From NCBI GenBank assembly GCA_025331445.1, contig JAIWNE010000167.1, positions 1 to 48,562 of the forward strand: 48,562 nucleotides of DNA, read 5' to 3'. A program made the translations under genes and the position numbers. The stretch is from Blakeslea trispora. Taxonomy: Eukaryota > Mucoromycota > Mucoromycetes > Mucorales > Choanephoraceae. Positions 1-11,980 of this stretch are shown here, one piece after another. The first letter of the stretch is position 1. Every line of letters begins with the position of its first letter. The notes under the pieces were generated by a model. That model was not told where the DNA came from and made no database searches. It saw only the letters and a program-made list of their open reading frames with translations.

Positions 1-921
1 AAGACGACTATGTTGCATATAAATTCACATGACTTTAAATCGTAAGATTATCTATAAACAAGTAATCTGTCTAGTCAAACTTCTCATTGAAATGCAACAA
101 AAGGCAAAAGCTTATGTGCTTTATTAGGATCAAGAGATTACCTATTACTGACTTGACCCATGCTTCCACTTTGAACAACTCAGTATACGAGTAACTTTTT
201 TAGCTATTTTACTTGATTGATTTAAAACACATTCCAAGGTCTCTCAGCTTGAACTGGCCGCCTCAGAAACATGACCCAATCAAGCCTTTTAGCATACAAA
301 CAGATGCTATGTTGTATTGATAAGTCTACACAAAATGATTGAACATCTTTTTTTTTTCGCTCAATGTAAACAAACTGAGTTCTATATGAGTCTTATGTCA
401 CCGCATACAGAAATCAGCCATTTGTATGTAGAGATATTACAAACTCTACGCTACAACTTGGCTATCAACAAAGACTCAATAACATTCAAATCAAGATGGT
501 GCGTTCTAGATACGAACTGACCGGCAATGTTGGTTGGCATAACAACATTCGTTAGCTTCTATGTCACATGCAAGGATGTCCAAAGCATCAGCTAGTGCTT
601 TTTTTTTTGCAATGCATATACGCAGATTACATACGCTAACAATGCATTGTTAGAACTGTAACTCTTTAGATCTAGTAAACATATGAAAAGCTATGATCAA
701 TACAATGTTCATTTCATTTCATTTTCATTTACTTGCTAAATTATCGGAGTTAAAATCTTTTCTTTTCTGTCCGTTTTGATAGCTGACTCTATCGCCGCTA
801 ATACGCTTTGTTGATACTTCTGCTTTCTAACATAGTAATCATCAGCCATATTATGAAACTATAGTTATACACGGAGAACCTCAACGCTCATAATAGCAAC
901 TTTGTCAACTTTAGCATCTGG

Positions 922-959
922 GAGATGGTGAGATGGTGAGATGGTGAGATGGCGAGATG
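922..959. repeat. GAGATGGT tandem repeat
   Basis: About four and a half copies of an 8-bp unit, the last slightly changed. It is mirrored in the right arm near 9205-9241. Confidence 0.85.
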
Positions 960-2064
960 CTTTTGCTCGAAACGTTTAACGAAAAAGGGTATAGACAGAT
1001 TATGATACACCACGACTTGTTATTTTGTGCATGAACATTGGAACATATGTTACCATTATGTAGTCTGAAGGATACGAAGGCAAGCGAATTCCATATAATA
1101 TAGCTTGGGTAAGAATAATAGTGTCAAGTCGAATGTCGAGATGCAAAATACAAGTGTTAAGATGTCAACATGTCAGCTCAATAAACAATTTGCTAAATTG
1201 CACTGACTGTACCAACAAGTAAAAAAGACAAACGACAGGAAAAGGCAGAGGTCGAAAATAAGTGAGAGACAAGAAAGTTGAATGATGATCAGGACAAGCC
1301 ATTGTGTGCTGATGCTCTTATAAGAAAGCAGATAGAGAACCTGAGAAAACTGACTACATAGTATTGGTTCATTGACAATCCAGCTGAAGACTGACTAAAT
1401 TATTTTGGTCAAGTCTAATAATGAGTAAAAAACACTCTAGCTGTCTAGACATCTCTGAGTGATAGATATACATCGTGTGATAAGATATTTATGCTTTAAG
1501 TCAAAGAATGATAGTGTAAGCATTGGATTCAAAATGAACAAGTACCTTAGCTATCGTATGACTCTTGTTGGATCTGTCAATAGAGTGAGATGATGAGTTG
1601 GCTGTGCAGTCTGTATATCAAACTAAGAATAGTACTTTTTGTATCAGAGTAGTGGCTTCTTACCATCCATCAGTATGAGCTATCACATTACCTAGTTCAC
1701 TCAGTATAGATGCAGTGTGTGTAGCATTCATTGTTATTATAACAGCAGCATCACAAGTACTGATTAAGCCAGACGACTTGTTCAAAAGACACAAGCTATA
1801 ACGAAGTCTAAGCTTTGCTGTCTTGCTTGATCATGAAGGGTTAGAGAAGTGTGTGTTTTGTATCGACTAAACAAGTGAACACCACAAAAGTGTATAATTA
1901 TTGGCTTGATAAGTTTTTTTTTGGTAGTAAAAGCAGAGACAATGAAAATCATAAAAGCAATGGAATAACAACCCAAAAAAGGAAACCGAACGATTTATTC
2001 TCCCGTTTGATTTCTTCGATCTATTATTCTTTATTTTCATTGTCTTGGTTTTTATTCTCTCATC

Positions 2065-2152
2065 GACACACGCACACGCACACGCACACGCACACGCACA
2101 CGCACACGCACACGCACACGCACACGCACACGCACACGCACACGCACACGCA
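2065..2152. repeat. ACACGC hexamer microsatellite
   Basis: About fourteen clean copies of a 6-bp unit in the left arm. The counterpart in the right arm (7917-8091) is twice as long and interrupted. Long His-Thr or Ala-His reading frames across it are products of the repeat. Confidence 0.95.
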
Positions 2153-4080
2153 ACTACTGTTGTATCAAATACAGAGTGGTTTCCATTCCTTGTACATGAT
2201 GATAAGAATCAATTTTTTTAACCTGTATCGTAACAAGCCCTTTTATTAATTCCAGGTGTCAGAGAACATGTACTGACCAAGTTCTTTGGTGTTATATAAT
2301 GGTTTCATTTTGGCTCACCAAAGATCTACACGAGATCAAGAATTTACTTGTTGTGTGGGATTAAAAAGCTCAATGACCCAAGGAAATAATATTGGTTAGT
2401 ATTACCTATAGATCCATTCATACTTGGTTTACATAGGAGGGAGAGGACAAACATCTGTTTCACAGCAGTTGAGCTATACAATGCTTACTCTTCTCTCTCT
2501 CTCAAATCAAAAGATATCAATTGCACCATAACTACAAGATGGTTGAATATGACAATAGAAAGAGCGAGAGTGTGAGAGAGAGAGAGAGCAAATCAAGATC
2601 TATATTAGACTAGATGGTATAAACAAACAAAAATAAAAGATCAGAATCATGTCGACACAAAGAACGATTTCTATTTTTGGTAACTGAATGTTATGCTATG
2701 CAGTGAATTAGGTGACCATACAACCTCTTTGAATTACGGATACTGATATAGCTTTTTTTTGGCAGCTGTTCAAATATTGGCCGCTTCTATGCCGCTTAAA
2801 ACGGGGATCAGCATTATTGTGGATCAGCTTTATTAAGGGTTAATATTATAGTCAGTCAGCATCATAGTCGATCAGCATGATTGTCAATACTGGAATATGC
2901 TGTGCGAGCTTACGCCATTAACCTTTTTTTCTCTTCCCATTCCTGTGAGCGTGTGCATACAATGTCTTCTAACCTTATGGTTACTAACTATGGCTTCTAT
3001 ACATGTACATATATATGTTAAGTTGTTACAGTCTCAAATAGATATATGCATGTATATATCTGTTTATTTTCTTATTTGTACATATCAATTATTATCCATA
3101 GCCTTTGTAAGAAAGTATCAAGATTTGAGCAGTTAGATCTACCAAATAAAACATTAACGATAGTAATAATAGCCGTGATAGCAATACTAAAAAAAAAATA
3201 AAAAAAGTAGCAACAGCAATGAAATTATTGTCAATAATAAAATCAGTGTCAATAATAAAATCAGTGTTAATAATAAAATTGACCAAAACATGCTTCAGTT
3301 CTTTAACCGCTCATTGTATTACTGATTCTTCGCTTTATACATAGTATGTCCTCTCTTTTTATTGTAGTTATCGTTTCATTGATTAATTTTAAGTCCATTC
3401 ATCCGTTCATTTTTTCTTTATTTCCCTTTTGAACATTAGCCCACATGTTGTTTTGAAACTTTACTCTTTATGCTGCTCTCTACATGAACAGATTGACTGT
3501 TCTTTGTCAGTCTTAAACCTCATTCATCGAAAAAAGGGATACTATAAACATTACAATGAATCAATACGAGGAGTTTAGAGGTCATTATCTGATAATGAAC
3601 AACTGCCTCATTTACAGCCACATTGATATCAGAAGATGTATTGAATACTATGGCTATGAATATGTTTAGCTTCCGCCTTACTCGTCTAAGCTTAATATCA
3701 TTGAGCACCTTTGGTTAGTATGCAAAAGTAAAGTAAAGAGAGAAGCACTTTTGAAGGAAGAGACATTCTTTCCAAAATCAGGGAAACTTACAACAATGTG
3801 GTCACCACCACTACCACTATCACTATCACGACTGTTACCATGCCGTGATTAGCTACAATTCAATATACCGGTGACTTTAAAGAAAAGTTGGTTCTGGCTG
3901 ATCTCATATTGTTCAAGCAGTTGAAAACAAAAATCAAGCACTACGAGCACAACCTATAAAACAAAAACCAAAAAATTCAAACAACACTAAAATAAAAATC
4001 AAGCACAACCTTATTATGTTTACTTCATTTTTATCTCCTTAAGAATTTGTAAATACTATCAGATAGCTACATTTTATTTT

Positions 4081-5140
4081 GACGATGGTAATGGCAAGTT
4101 GACTGATGAAAATGGCAACAAAGTTATCGAATTCCATATGAAGGCTTACAATGAGGATAACCCCTTAACATTAGTAGCCGCTTTTACTTCTTACTTGGAT
4201 CTCAAGTCGCCCGAGAAACCAAAAAAGGAATAAAGTCAAAGAAGCAAGCTCCAATACGAAAGCAAAACCTTAGAAGATAATGGGGGAAAAGATCAAAATT
4301 GTAAGGAAGAATATATAGAAAGTTTTATTGTCATATATTTGAGAAGGATCTTTCAACTCGTAGAGCTGCCAAAGAATTAAAAATAATCCCACGTATTGCT
4401 CAAACATGACATACGAAAGAGAGTGGTAAAGATCCATACCTGAGAAAGCTCGTAAGTGAAAGACGGTTTAGAAGGCCTTTAACAATAGACTCAGAACAAA
4501 AGGAATATCTCGTAAACCTTATTAACTAAAATTTAAGTACACTCGTTGCTTTATTTAAGAGTATTCTTATTCTTGATAAATGCACTCTTGTATTGAGCAC
4601 ACTCTTGAACTAAATACCATTTGGGCGCTTAAAGCGATTTTTCAAGTCAAAAGATTGCACTCTTGTATTAAAAGTGTTCTTATATCAAACAATCTTAGAT
4701 TGGCCAAAGACTAGGCATTGTTTTGGATGAAATGACGGAGGGACTTGCTAGTCAGTTCACAAACTTGGACGTATCGAGATCTTCCCTTTACAAACATGTT
4801 ACCGCTCACTGTAGTGTGTCGGTGAAGAGAGCTTGTATATGACCTGTAGAGCGCAACTGTGGTACAAAGATAGAGGCTAGATCTCAGTGAGTAACCAGTT
4901 TTGAAAACTGATATGGACTACGTAATTAATTGTGTTTTCACTGATGAGTCGGGCTTCAACATCAACACGAAAACATACTATGACATAAACACCTGTGGGC
5001 ATGACTTCAATAGTGAAAACTCCCAAAACAAGAGCAACATCTTTTACTATCATAAGGTTAATGTCACCCTTGAGTGTAATTAACTTGCAACGGAATACTT
5101 CTAAAAATGCTGTCGCTCAATTTCAAATTAGAGAATAGGG
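4081..5140 (+). pseudogene. Degenerate IS630/Tc1-type transposase
   Basis: Fragments in all three frames read as a DDE transposase of the IS630/Tc1/mariner group. Near 4335-4520 is a helix-turn-helix stretch (STRAAKELKI) followed by a basic linker. Near 4730-4850 is a second DNA-binding segment (LDVSRSSLYKHV). At about 4905-4970 is the first catalytic Asp block (CVFTDESGFNIN). The C-terminal Asp and Glu blocks are not recognisable. Stops and frameshifts are numerous, so the gene is dead. About 150 bp near 4525-4690, with reiterated GCACTCTTGTATT, interrupts the frame and may be a small insertion. It is the only transposase trace between the arms. Confidence 0.75.
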
Positions 5141-5786
5141 CCAAGTAAAGCTACGAAAGAAACCGGATGTGATATTTAGGTAAATTTAGATATAAAGAAA
5201 TATAGGGGACAAGTATAGTAAATAGTTTGAGACTGTTTTACGTATGCCTTTATTATGAACAAAATAAATGAGAGTATTTATACCAATTGCTATCTACTAT
5301 TGCTATTACATCTTTGACTTCCTTTAGTCTTTACTCTTTACTAAATCTGGATATTCAAGAGAACAATGTCATAGACTAGTCTGTGTCACCTTTAATGACA
5401 TATTGACATTTTACTTTCTTTAGCAAGACTTATTGCTTATCATCTTCTTTAGTCCAGATTCATAGCACTTGCTTATGAAATCATTCTGGACTGACATAAT
5501 GTTGGTAGGATTACTTGATCCAATTATGATGTAGATCTTTATATACAAAAATAGACTTCAATTCTTAAGGAATTCATGTTCAGACAAGCCAAACACGACA
5601 CCGGAGAAAGAAAAAGAGAAATGTGGGATGGTAACTGAACAATATAACAACTTTGTAGCTGAGATTATACCAATGATAAAACTAGTGGTTAGATCTAAAA
5701 AGAGACTTTGCTCAACCAGACATACAGCTGTTCAATCAGCTAGAAATTCATGGCGGGATAAAAAGTCAATTCTTTATTGTGTGTAA

Positions 5787-6210
5787 CAGACTGATGCATT
5801 TATACTAATTTGAATAATTCTAGTCAATGCTGTTAAGAATTGTAATAAAAGTAAAAAAGTATGATGGGAAGGAAATCCAAATGTATTTGGATCATGGTCA
5901 TTCGTGTTATATGCGTTTTATCCTTTTATTGACATGACTATGTCTATTGTTATGCTTTGGTTCTTTAGAAATCATACATATGAATTTGTATAAGTACATT
6001 TGTGCAAACATAGATTTACCAACATTGAAATGGGAACAGTGTTAATCATAGCTGCAATTGAGAACGTGTGACTATGTTCGTATAAGACAACGACATGCCA
6101 TTTTCCCTGCGAAATCAAAAGAACAACTGTGAGATTCCACAGTGATACTTTATGAATGGTGATGTATAAGACAAAAAAACAAGTATCAAGTGTACAAAAC
6201 ATGCCGTAAT
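5787..6210. repeat. Dispersed repeat, copy 1
   Basis: The stretch aligns by eye, with many mismatches and indels, to 19727-20010. Shared landmarks are CTGATGCA..TTATACT, TTTGGATCA followed by TTCATTTTATGTG-like sequence, and GTATAAGACAA. It is probably two old copies of one transposable element. I cannot assign a family. Confidence 0.5.
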
Positions 6211-6906
6211 GTGCAATCTACCAATCCTGAATTTTCCAACAAATGTTTATTGTAATTGAAGTGCAAGCGTGTCAAATCATAACAAGAAACAAGACGCCGA
6301 AACAGAGAGATAAGAATATATGACGATAATTCAAAAGGCAAGGAAAATGCAAAAAACAAAGATGATGTAGAAAGTAGAAATGAAGTCTAAGGTAGAGGTG
6401 ATTCAACACATAAAAACAAATCCACTCTCTGCCAACTGAAAGCTGAGTAGCAACCTTCATTCAGACTGAATGCAATTGATAACAACTAAATGGCTGTTTC
6501 GGATAAAAATTGATATCTATTGCGCATTGACCAAGGGTTATCATTGACGCAACTGTTTCGATTCAGGTGTTCTAATTTTAATAAAGCAGAATTTGCCCTT
6601 TTGTTTAGACTAGGCTAGGCATCAATCTGTCTCTAAATACTGATGAAAGGTCGTGTAACTAGGTACTCTTTCATATCTAATTTATGTGTCATACAGGATC
6701 AAATGTAGGCTGTGTACAACATGCGATACTTTTTTTGTGCTATAACGAATAAAAGTTAAAAACAACATGGGCCAAAGCATATCTCAAAAAAAAAGTATGA
6801 TCAAAAGAAAAAGGAAAAAGATGCAGAAAATAGAGTACTTAGTGTTCACCCACGCTAAGGGAAGATTTTTTTTACTCTTTATTAGACGTCAGATATGATA
6901 AACATG

Positions 6907-9900
6907 TACTATCGTTAATGTTTTATTTGGTAGATCTAACTGCTCAAATCTTGATACTTTCTTACAAAGGCTATGGATAATAATTGATATGTACAAATAA
7001 GAAAATAAACAGATATATACATGCATATATCTATTTGAGACTGTAACAACTTAACATATATATGTACATGTATAGAAGCCATAGTTAGTAACCATAAGGT
7101 TAGAAGACATTGTATGCACACGCTCACAGGAATGGGAAGAGAAAAAAAGGTTAATGGCGTAAGCTCGCACAGCATATTCCAGTATTGACAATCATGCTGA
7201 TCGACTATGATGCTGACTGACTATAATATTAACCCTTAATAAAGCTGATCCACAATAATGCTGATCCCCGTTTTAAGCGGCATAGAAGCGGCCAATATTT
7301 GAACAGCTGCCAAAAAAAAGCTATATCAGTATCCGTAATTCAAAGAGGTTGTATGGTCACCTAATTCACTGCATAGCATAACATTCAGTTACCAAAAATA
7401 GAAATCGTTCTTTGTGTCGACATGATTCTGATCTTTTATTTTTGTTTGTTTATACCATCTAGTCTAATATAGATCTTGATTTGCTCTCTCTCTCTCTCAC
7501 ACTCTCGCTCTTTCTATTGTCATATTCAACCATCTTGTAGTTATGGTGCAATTGATATCTTTTGATTTGAGAGAGAGAGAAGAGTAAGCATTGTATAGCT
7601 CAACTGCTGTGAAACAGATGTTTGTCCTCTCCCTCCTATGTAAACCAAGTATGAATGGATCTATAGGTAATACTAACCAATATTATTTCCTTGGGTCATT
7701 GAGCTTTTTAATCCCACACAACAAGTAAATTCTTGATCTCGTGTAGATCTTTGGTGAGCCAAAATGAAACCATTATATAACACCAAAGAACTTGGTCAGT
7801 ACATGTTCTCTGACACCTGGAATTAATAAAAGGGCTTGTTACGATACAGGTTAAAAAAATTGATTCTTATCATCATGTACAAGGAATGGAAACCACTCTG
7901 TATTTGATACAACAGTAGTTGCGTGTGCGTGTGGTGTGCGTGTGCGTGGTGGCGTGGGTGGCGTGTGCGTGTGCGTGTGCGTGTGCGTGTGCGTGTGCGT
8001 GGCGTGTGGCGTGTGCGTGTGCGTGTGCGTGTGCGTGTGCGTGTGCGTGTGCGTGTGCGTGTGCGTGTGCGTGTGCGTGTGCGTGTGTCGATGAGAGAAT
8101 AAAAACCAAGACAATGAAAATAAAGAATAATAGATCGAAGAAATCAAACGGGAGAATAAATCGTTCGGTTTCCTTTTTTGGGTTGTTATTCCATTGCTTT
8201 TTATGATTTTCATTGTCTCTGCTTTTACTACCAAAAAAAAACTTATCAAGCCAATAATTATACACTTTTGTGGTGTTCACTTGTTTAGTCGATACAAAAC
8301 ACACACTTCTCTAACCCTTCATGATCAAGCAAGACAGCAAAGCTTAGACTTCGTTATAGCTTGTGTCTTTTGAACAAGTCGTCTGGCTTAATCAGTACTT
8401 GTGATGCTGCTGTTATAATAACAATGAATGCTACACACACTGCATCTATACTGAGTGAACTAGGTAATGTGATAGCTCATACTGATGGATGGTAAGAAGC
8501 CACTACTCTGATACAAAAAGTACTATTCTTAGTTTGATATACAGACTGCACAGCCAACTCATCATCTCACTCTATTGACAGATCCAACAAGAGTCATACG
8601 ATAGCTAAGGTACTTGTTCATTTTGAATCCAATGCTTACACTATCATTCTTTGACTTAAAGCATAAATATCTTATCACACGATGTATATCTATCACTCAG
8701 AGATGTCTAGACAGCTAGAGTGTTTTTTACTCATTATTAGACTTGACCAAAATAATTTAGTCAGTCTTCAGCTGGATTGTCAATGAACCAATACTATGTA
8801 GTCAGTTTTCTCAGGTTCTCTATCTGCTTTTCTTATAAGAGCATCAGCACACAATGGCTTGTCCTGATCATCATTCAACTTTCTTGTCTCTCACTTATTT
8901 TTCGACCTCTGCCTTTTCCTGTCGTTTGTCTTTTTTACTTGTTGGTACAGTCAGTGCAATTTAGCAAATTGTTTATTGAGCTGACATGTTGACATCTTAA
9001 CACTTGTATTTTGCATCTCGACATTTCCGACTTGACACTATTATTCTTACCCAAGCTATATTTATATGGAATTCGCTTGCCTTCGTATCCTTCAGACTAC
9101 ATAATGGTAACATATGTTCCAATGTTCATGCACAAAATAACAAGTCGTGGTGTATCATAATCTGTCTATACCCTTTTTCGTTAAACGTTTTCGAGCAAAA
9201 AGCATCTCGCCATCTCACCATCTCACCATCTCACCATCTCCCAGATGCTAAAGTTGACAAAGTTGCTATTATGAGCGTTGAGGTATCTCCGTGTATAACT
9301 ATAGTTTCATAATATGGCTGATTGATTACTATGTTAGAAAGCAGAAGTATCAACAAAGCGTATTAGCGGCGATAGAGTCAGCTATCAAAACGGACAGAAA
9401 AGAAAAGATTTTAACTCCGATAATTTAGCAAGTAAATGAAATGAAATGAAATGAAACATTGTATTTGATCATAGCTTTTCATATGTTTACTAGATCTAAA
9501 GAGTTACAGTTCTAACAATGCATTGTTAGCGTATGTAATTCTGCGTATATGCATTGCAAAAAAAAAAGCACTAGCTGATGCTTTGGACATCCTTGCATGT
9601 GACATAGAAGCTAACGAATGTTGTTATGCCCAACCAACATTGCCGGTCAGTTCGTATCTAGAACGCACCATCTTGATTTGAATGTATATTGAGTCTTTGT
9701 TGATAGCCAAGTTGTAGCGTAGAGTTTGTAATATCTCTACATACAAATGGCTGATTTCTGTATGCGGCTGACATAAGACTCATATAGAACTCAGTTTGTT
9801 TACATTGAGCGAAAAAAAAAAGATGTTCAATCATTTTGTGTAGACTTATCAATACAACAATAGCATCTGTTTGTATGCTAAAAGGCTTGATTGGGTCATG

Positions 9901-10175
9901 TTTCTGAGGCGGCCAGTTCAAGCTGAGAGACCTTGGAATGTGTTTTAAATCAATCAAGTAAAATAGCTAAAAAAGTTGACTCGTATTACTGAGTTGTTCA
10001 AAGTGGAAGCATGGGTCAAGTCAGTAATAGGTAATCTCTTGATCCTAATAAAAGCACATAAGCTTTTGCCTTTTGTTGCATTTCAATGAGAAGTTTGACT
10101 AGACAGAATTACTTGTTTATAGATAATCTTACCGATTGTAAAGTCATGTGAATTTATATGCAACATAGTCGTCTT
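6907..10175. repeat. Right arm of giant inverted repeat
   Basis: Reverse complement of 1-3165, about 104 bp longer, mostly because its hexamer microsatellite has grown. Sequence after 10175 has no visible partner, since the left arm meets the window edge. No supported gene. Confidence 0.95.
7917..8091. repeat. GTGTGC hexamer microsatellite, expanded and interrupted
   Basis: Right-arm counterpart of the 2065-2152 array, about twice as long. It contains variant units (GTGGCGTGG, GGCGTGTGG). The flanks are nearly identical to the left arm, so the change came after the arms arose. Confidence 0.95.
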
Positions 10176-10289
10176 CAACGTCTGAACTATCAACGTATGG
10201 TCTAATCTAAAGGAGTAACAGACATATCGCAAGTTATAACTGGTTGCTGCAAAATCAAGCAAGAAATAAGTTTATCTTTCTACTTGATT

Positions 10290-10870
10290 GATGAGTGAAC
10301 ATGGATTTAGATCAGCCTGAACAAGCAAAGGATTACCTCAAACAAAACCATCAAAGAGCTTTAATGCTGTATACGTGAAACCAAGAAAGACAATGCGATG
10401 CCTTTGCAAAGGCAATTGTGATGATCAGAACATTTGCTTATGGCAATGGACAGATAAAGTTGATCGTTCCAAAGCACGATTACTATAAGAGAGTAAGTCA
10501 AACAAGACACGAGTACTTTACTGATGCTATAAGTGCATACAATGTTCAGGTCATCTGTAACAGTATCTGATCACTGTATGCAGCATCTAAAGCAACTGAC
10601 ACAAGCCCATTCAATATGACACCCATCCATTCTATGACCAGACTATCTGACATTACTATGCAAGTAATTATGCTGCTATCGCATAGAGTGCATACCAGAG
10701 TGGTTAACATTCAAATAACACATCCAAATAATTCATCCAAATTTCAGCCTGAGTATGGTTTGCCATTTCTTGTGGCTTGAGTTTACCATCAGTTGATGAA
10801 ACCAAGCTACAACTAGTGTCATGTTCATGTAAGCAAGACAGGTGCAGTTTAGTCGACTATAGATATCTTG
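10290..10870 (+). pseudogene. Probable Ty3/gypsy pol relic (integrase C-terminus)
   Basis: Conceptual translation gives, in order, HEYFTDAISAYN, TSPFNMTP, KFQPEYGLPFLV and VHVSKTGAV. This order resembles the end of Ty3/gypsy integrases: an AYN..TG.SPF segment, then the K.(Q)P.W.GPF motif, then VHVSRLK. The spacing between the first two blocks is off and there are several stops, so only a relic can be claimed. No long terminal repeats were found. Confidence 0.4.
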
Positions 10871-11414
10871 TATGTATTTTAGTCTGACCAATCACATTTT
10901 GCAAAATAGTGGGAACAAGAAGACAACAATCAACAAAAACAAAACATGCTACCAGATTGTATTGCAAGAGACTAAAAACCACTATTTCTCCAACATTTTG
11001 AGGCAAAACAATGCTTGACAGTTTGTATAGCACTTACTCAGGTATAAATCAGATGTCGTTTCTATCTATACACTGTCACATCAAAATGAATTCAGCAATG
11101 TACAGATCAATTACCTTATCCACAAAAACAAAGTCTGTGTACTATGGTCACTTTTGTCGGTTAAGCTTGATGTTGGTTGACATTTGAATTGCTATTGGAT
11201 CAGATATAGTCTCATCAGAATAAAAAGATAAAGCCAGCATTGACCCATCGCAATCGCCTTACTTGTATCTTGATCTTTGGCCATAGAAAGTCATAAATAA
11301 TAAAATGAAATGGTTTGTACTTGTGATGTACTTACAAGTTCTAAACTACTACAACAAGCACAGATGACAGACTGAAATTGAGAAGAAAGAGAGAGAAACT
11401 ATTTACATTTATTT
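10871..11414. other. Intergenic DNA, no gene seen
   Basis: AT-rich with stops in all frames. It ends in long T and A runs at the 3' end of the next minus-strand frame. Confidence 0.6.
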
Positions 11415-11900
11415 TTAACAAAAGCATTTTGCTTTTTTTTTTTTAACAATTTTTTTTAAAAAAATTTTAACAAGTACATTTTGTACTAAAAAAAACTCCA
11501 AAGCAAATCCCAAAACAATTGTTACCAGAAGGGCAACAGGAACGGCATTACCAAATCTTCTTGGTTGAGGTGGTGGTGATGGTGGTGGTGGTGGTGGGCG
11601 AGGTCGGAGATGTCGGGGAAGGAAAAGAGCGATTGGAGAGTTTGGATCCATAGGATCCATAGGATCCAAAGGAGCAGAGGGAGCAGAGGAAGAAGAGGGA
11701 GAAAAAGCAGGAGGAGGGCGGGCAGGAAGAGGACGAGCGGGAAAAGGAGAAGCAGGAGGAAGGCAAACGGAGGTGTAGTAAGATCCCAAAAAGGGATACC
11801 CAACATTTTGGTTAGGGTTACCAATGTTATTAGTAACCCCAAATTGGATGTATTGGTTGATATTTGTTGGCTTGACAGCATTTGGTTTGTAGCAGGACAT
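11415..11900 (-). CDS. Proline-rich single-pass membrane protein, unknown
   Basis: A 161-codon frame with a real ATG at 11900. A TATA box on the same strand (11974-11980) lies about 75 nt upstream, which favours a real gene. Residues 1-50 are Asn/Pro/Gly-rich. Residues about 50-115 are proline-rich, with a DPMDPMDP repeat made by tandem GGATCCATA units. Residues about 118-140 form one hydrophobic segment (VALLVTIVLGFALEFFLV). The tail is strongly basic and ends Cys-Phe-Cys. I do not recognise the family. The low complexity, and two overlapping open frames on the same strand, leave chance possible. The basic tail comes from A/T-rich DNA and could be read-through from a shorter protein. Confidence 0.45.
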   Translation of the reverse strand: MSCYKPNAVKPTNINQYIQFGVTNNIGNPNQNVGYPFLGSYYTSVCLPPASPFPARPLPARPPPAFSPSSSSAPSAPLDPMDPMDPNSPIALFLPRHLRPRPPPPPPSPPPQPRRFGNAVPVALLVTIVLGFALEFFLVQNVLVKIFLKKIVKKKKAKCFC

Positions 11901-11973
11901 TATTATAATAAATTTTAAATAGATGAAAAGAAAAGAAAGGAAAAAAGAAGGGAACGCGTCTCTCTCTCTTTCA

Positions 11974-11980
11974 TTATATA
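11974..11980 (-). promoter_or_regulatory. TATA box of the proline-rich gene
   Basis: TATATAA on the minus strand, about 75 nt before the ATG at 11900. Confidence 0.5.

Larger units (their letters stand above)
1..3165. repeat. Left arm of giant inverted repeat
   Basis: This stretch is the near-perfect reverse complement of 6907-10175. Base 1 pairs with 10175 and the match runs inward to about 3165/6907. The arms differ by scattered substitutions and small indels (for example near 398, 887, 1130) and by the length of a hexamer microsatellite, so they are not exact copies. The outer end cannot be seen, because the match reaches the first base of the window. No convincing gene lies in the arm: a 79-codon frame at 2897-3136 is mirrored in the other arm but resembles nothing I know. 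The arm could be a terminal repeat of a very large element or an inverted segmental duplication. Confidence 0.95.
3166..6906. other. Spacer between the inverted-repeat arms
   Basis: This 3.7 kb is unique relative to the arms. It holds a decayed IS630/Tc1-type transposase (4081-5140) and a dispersed repeat copy (about 5787-6210). The rest (3166-4080, 5141-5786, 6211-6906) is AT-rich with simple A and T runs and shows no gene. Imperfect reiterations of AATAATAAAATCAGTGT lie near 3230-3285. Confidence 0.7.

Noticed and set aside
1561..1770. Possible retroelement integrase fragment in the left arm (VASYHPS-like)
   Set aside because: One short match without neighbouring motifs in order; too weak.
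1851..2249. 132-codon frame rich in His-Thr
   Set aside because: The length comes from the hexamer microsatellite; the same holds for frames at 7851-8304 on the other arm.
2897..3136. 79-codon frame found identically in both arms (also 6936-7175)
   Set aside because: Identity follows from the inverted repeat itself. No domain, promoter or splice signal supports it.
11811..11822. Telomere-like GGTTAGGGTTACC
   Set aside because: A single unit inside a coding frame, no tandem array.
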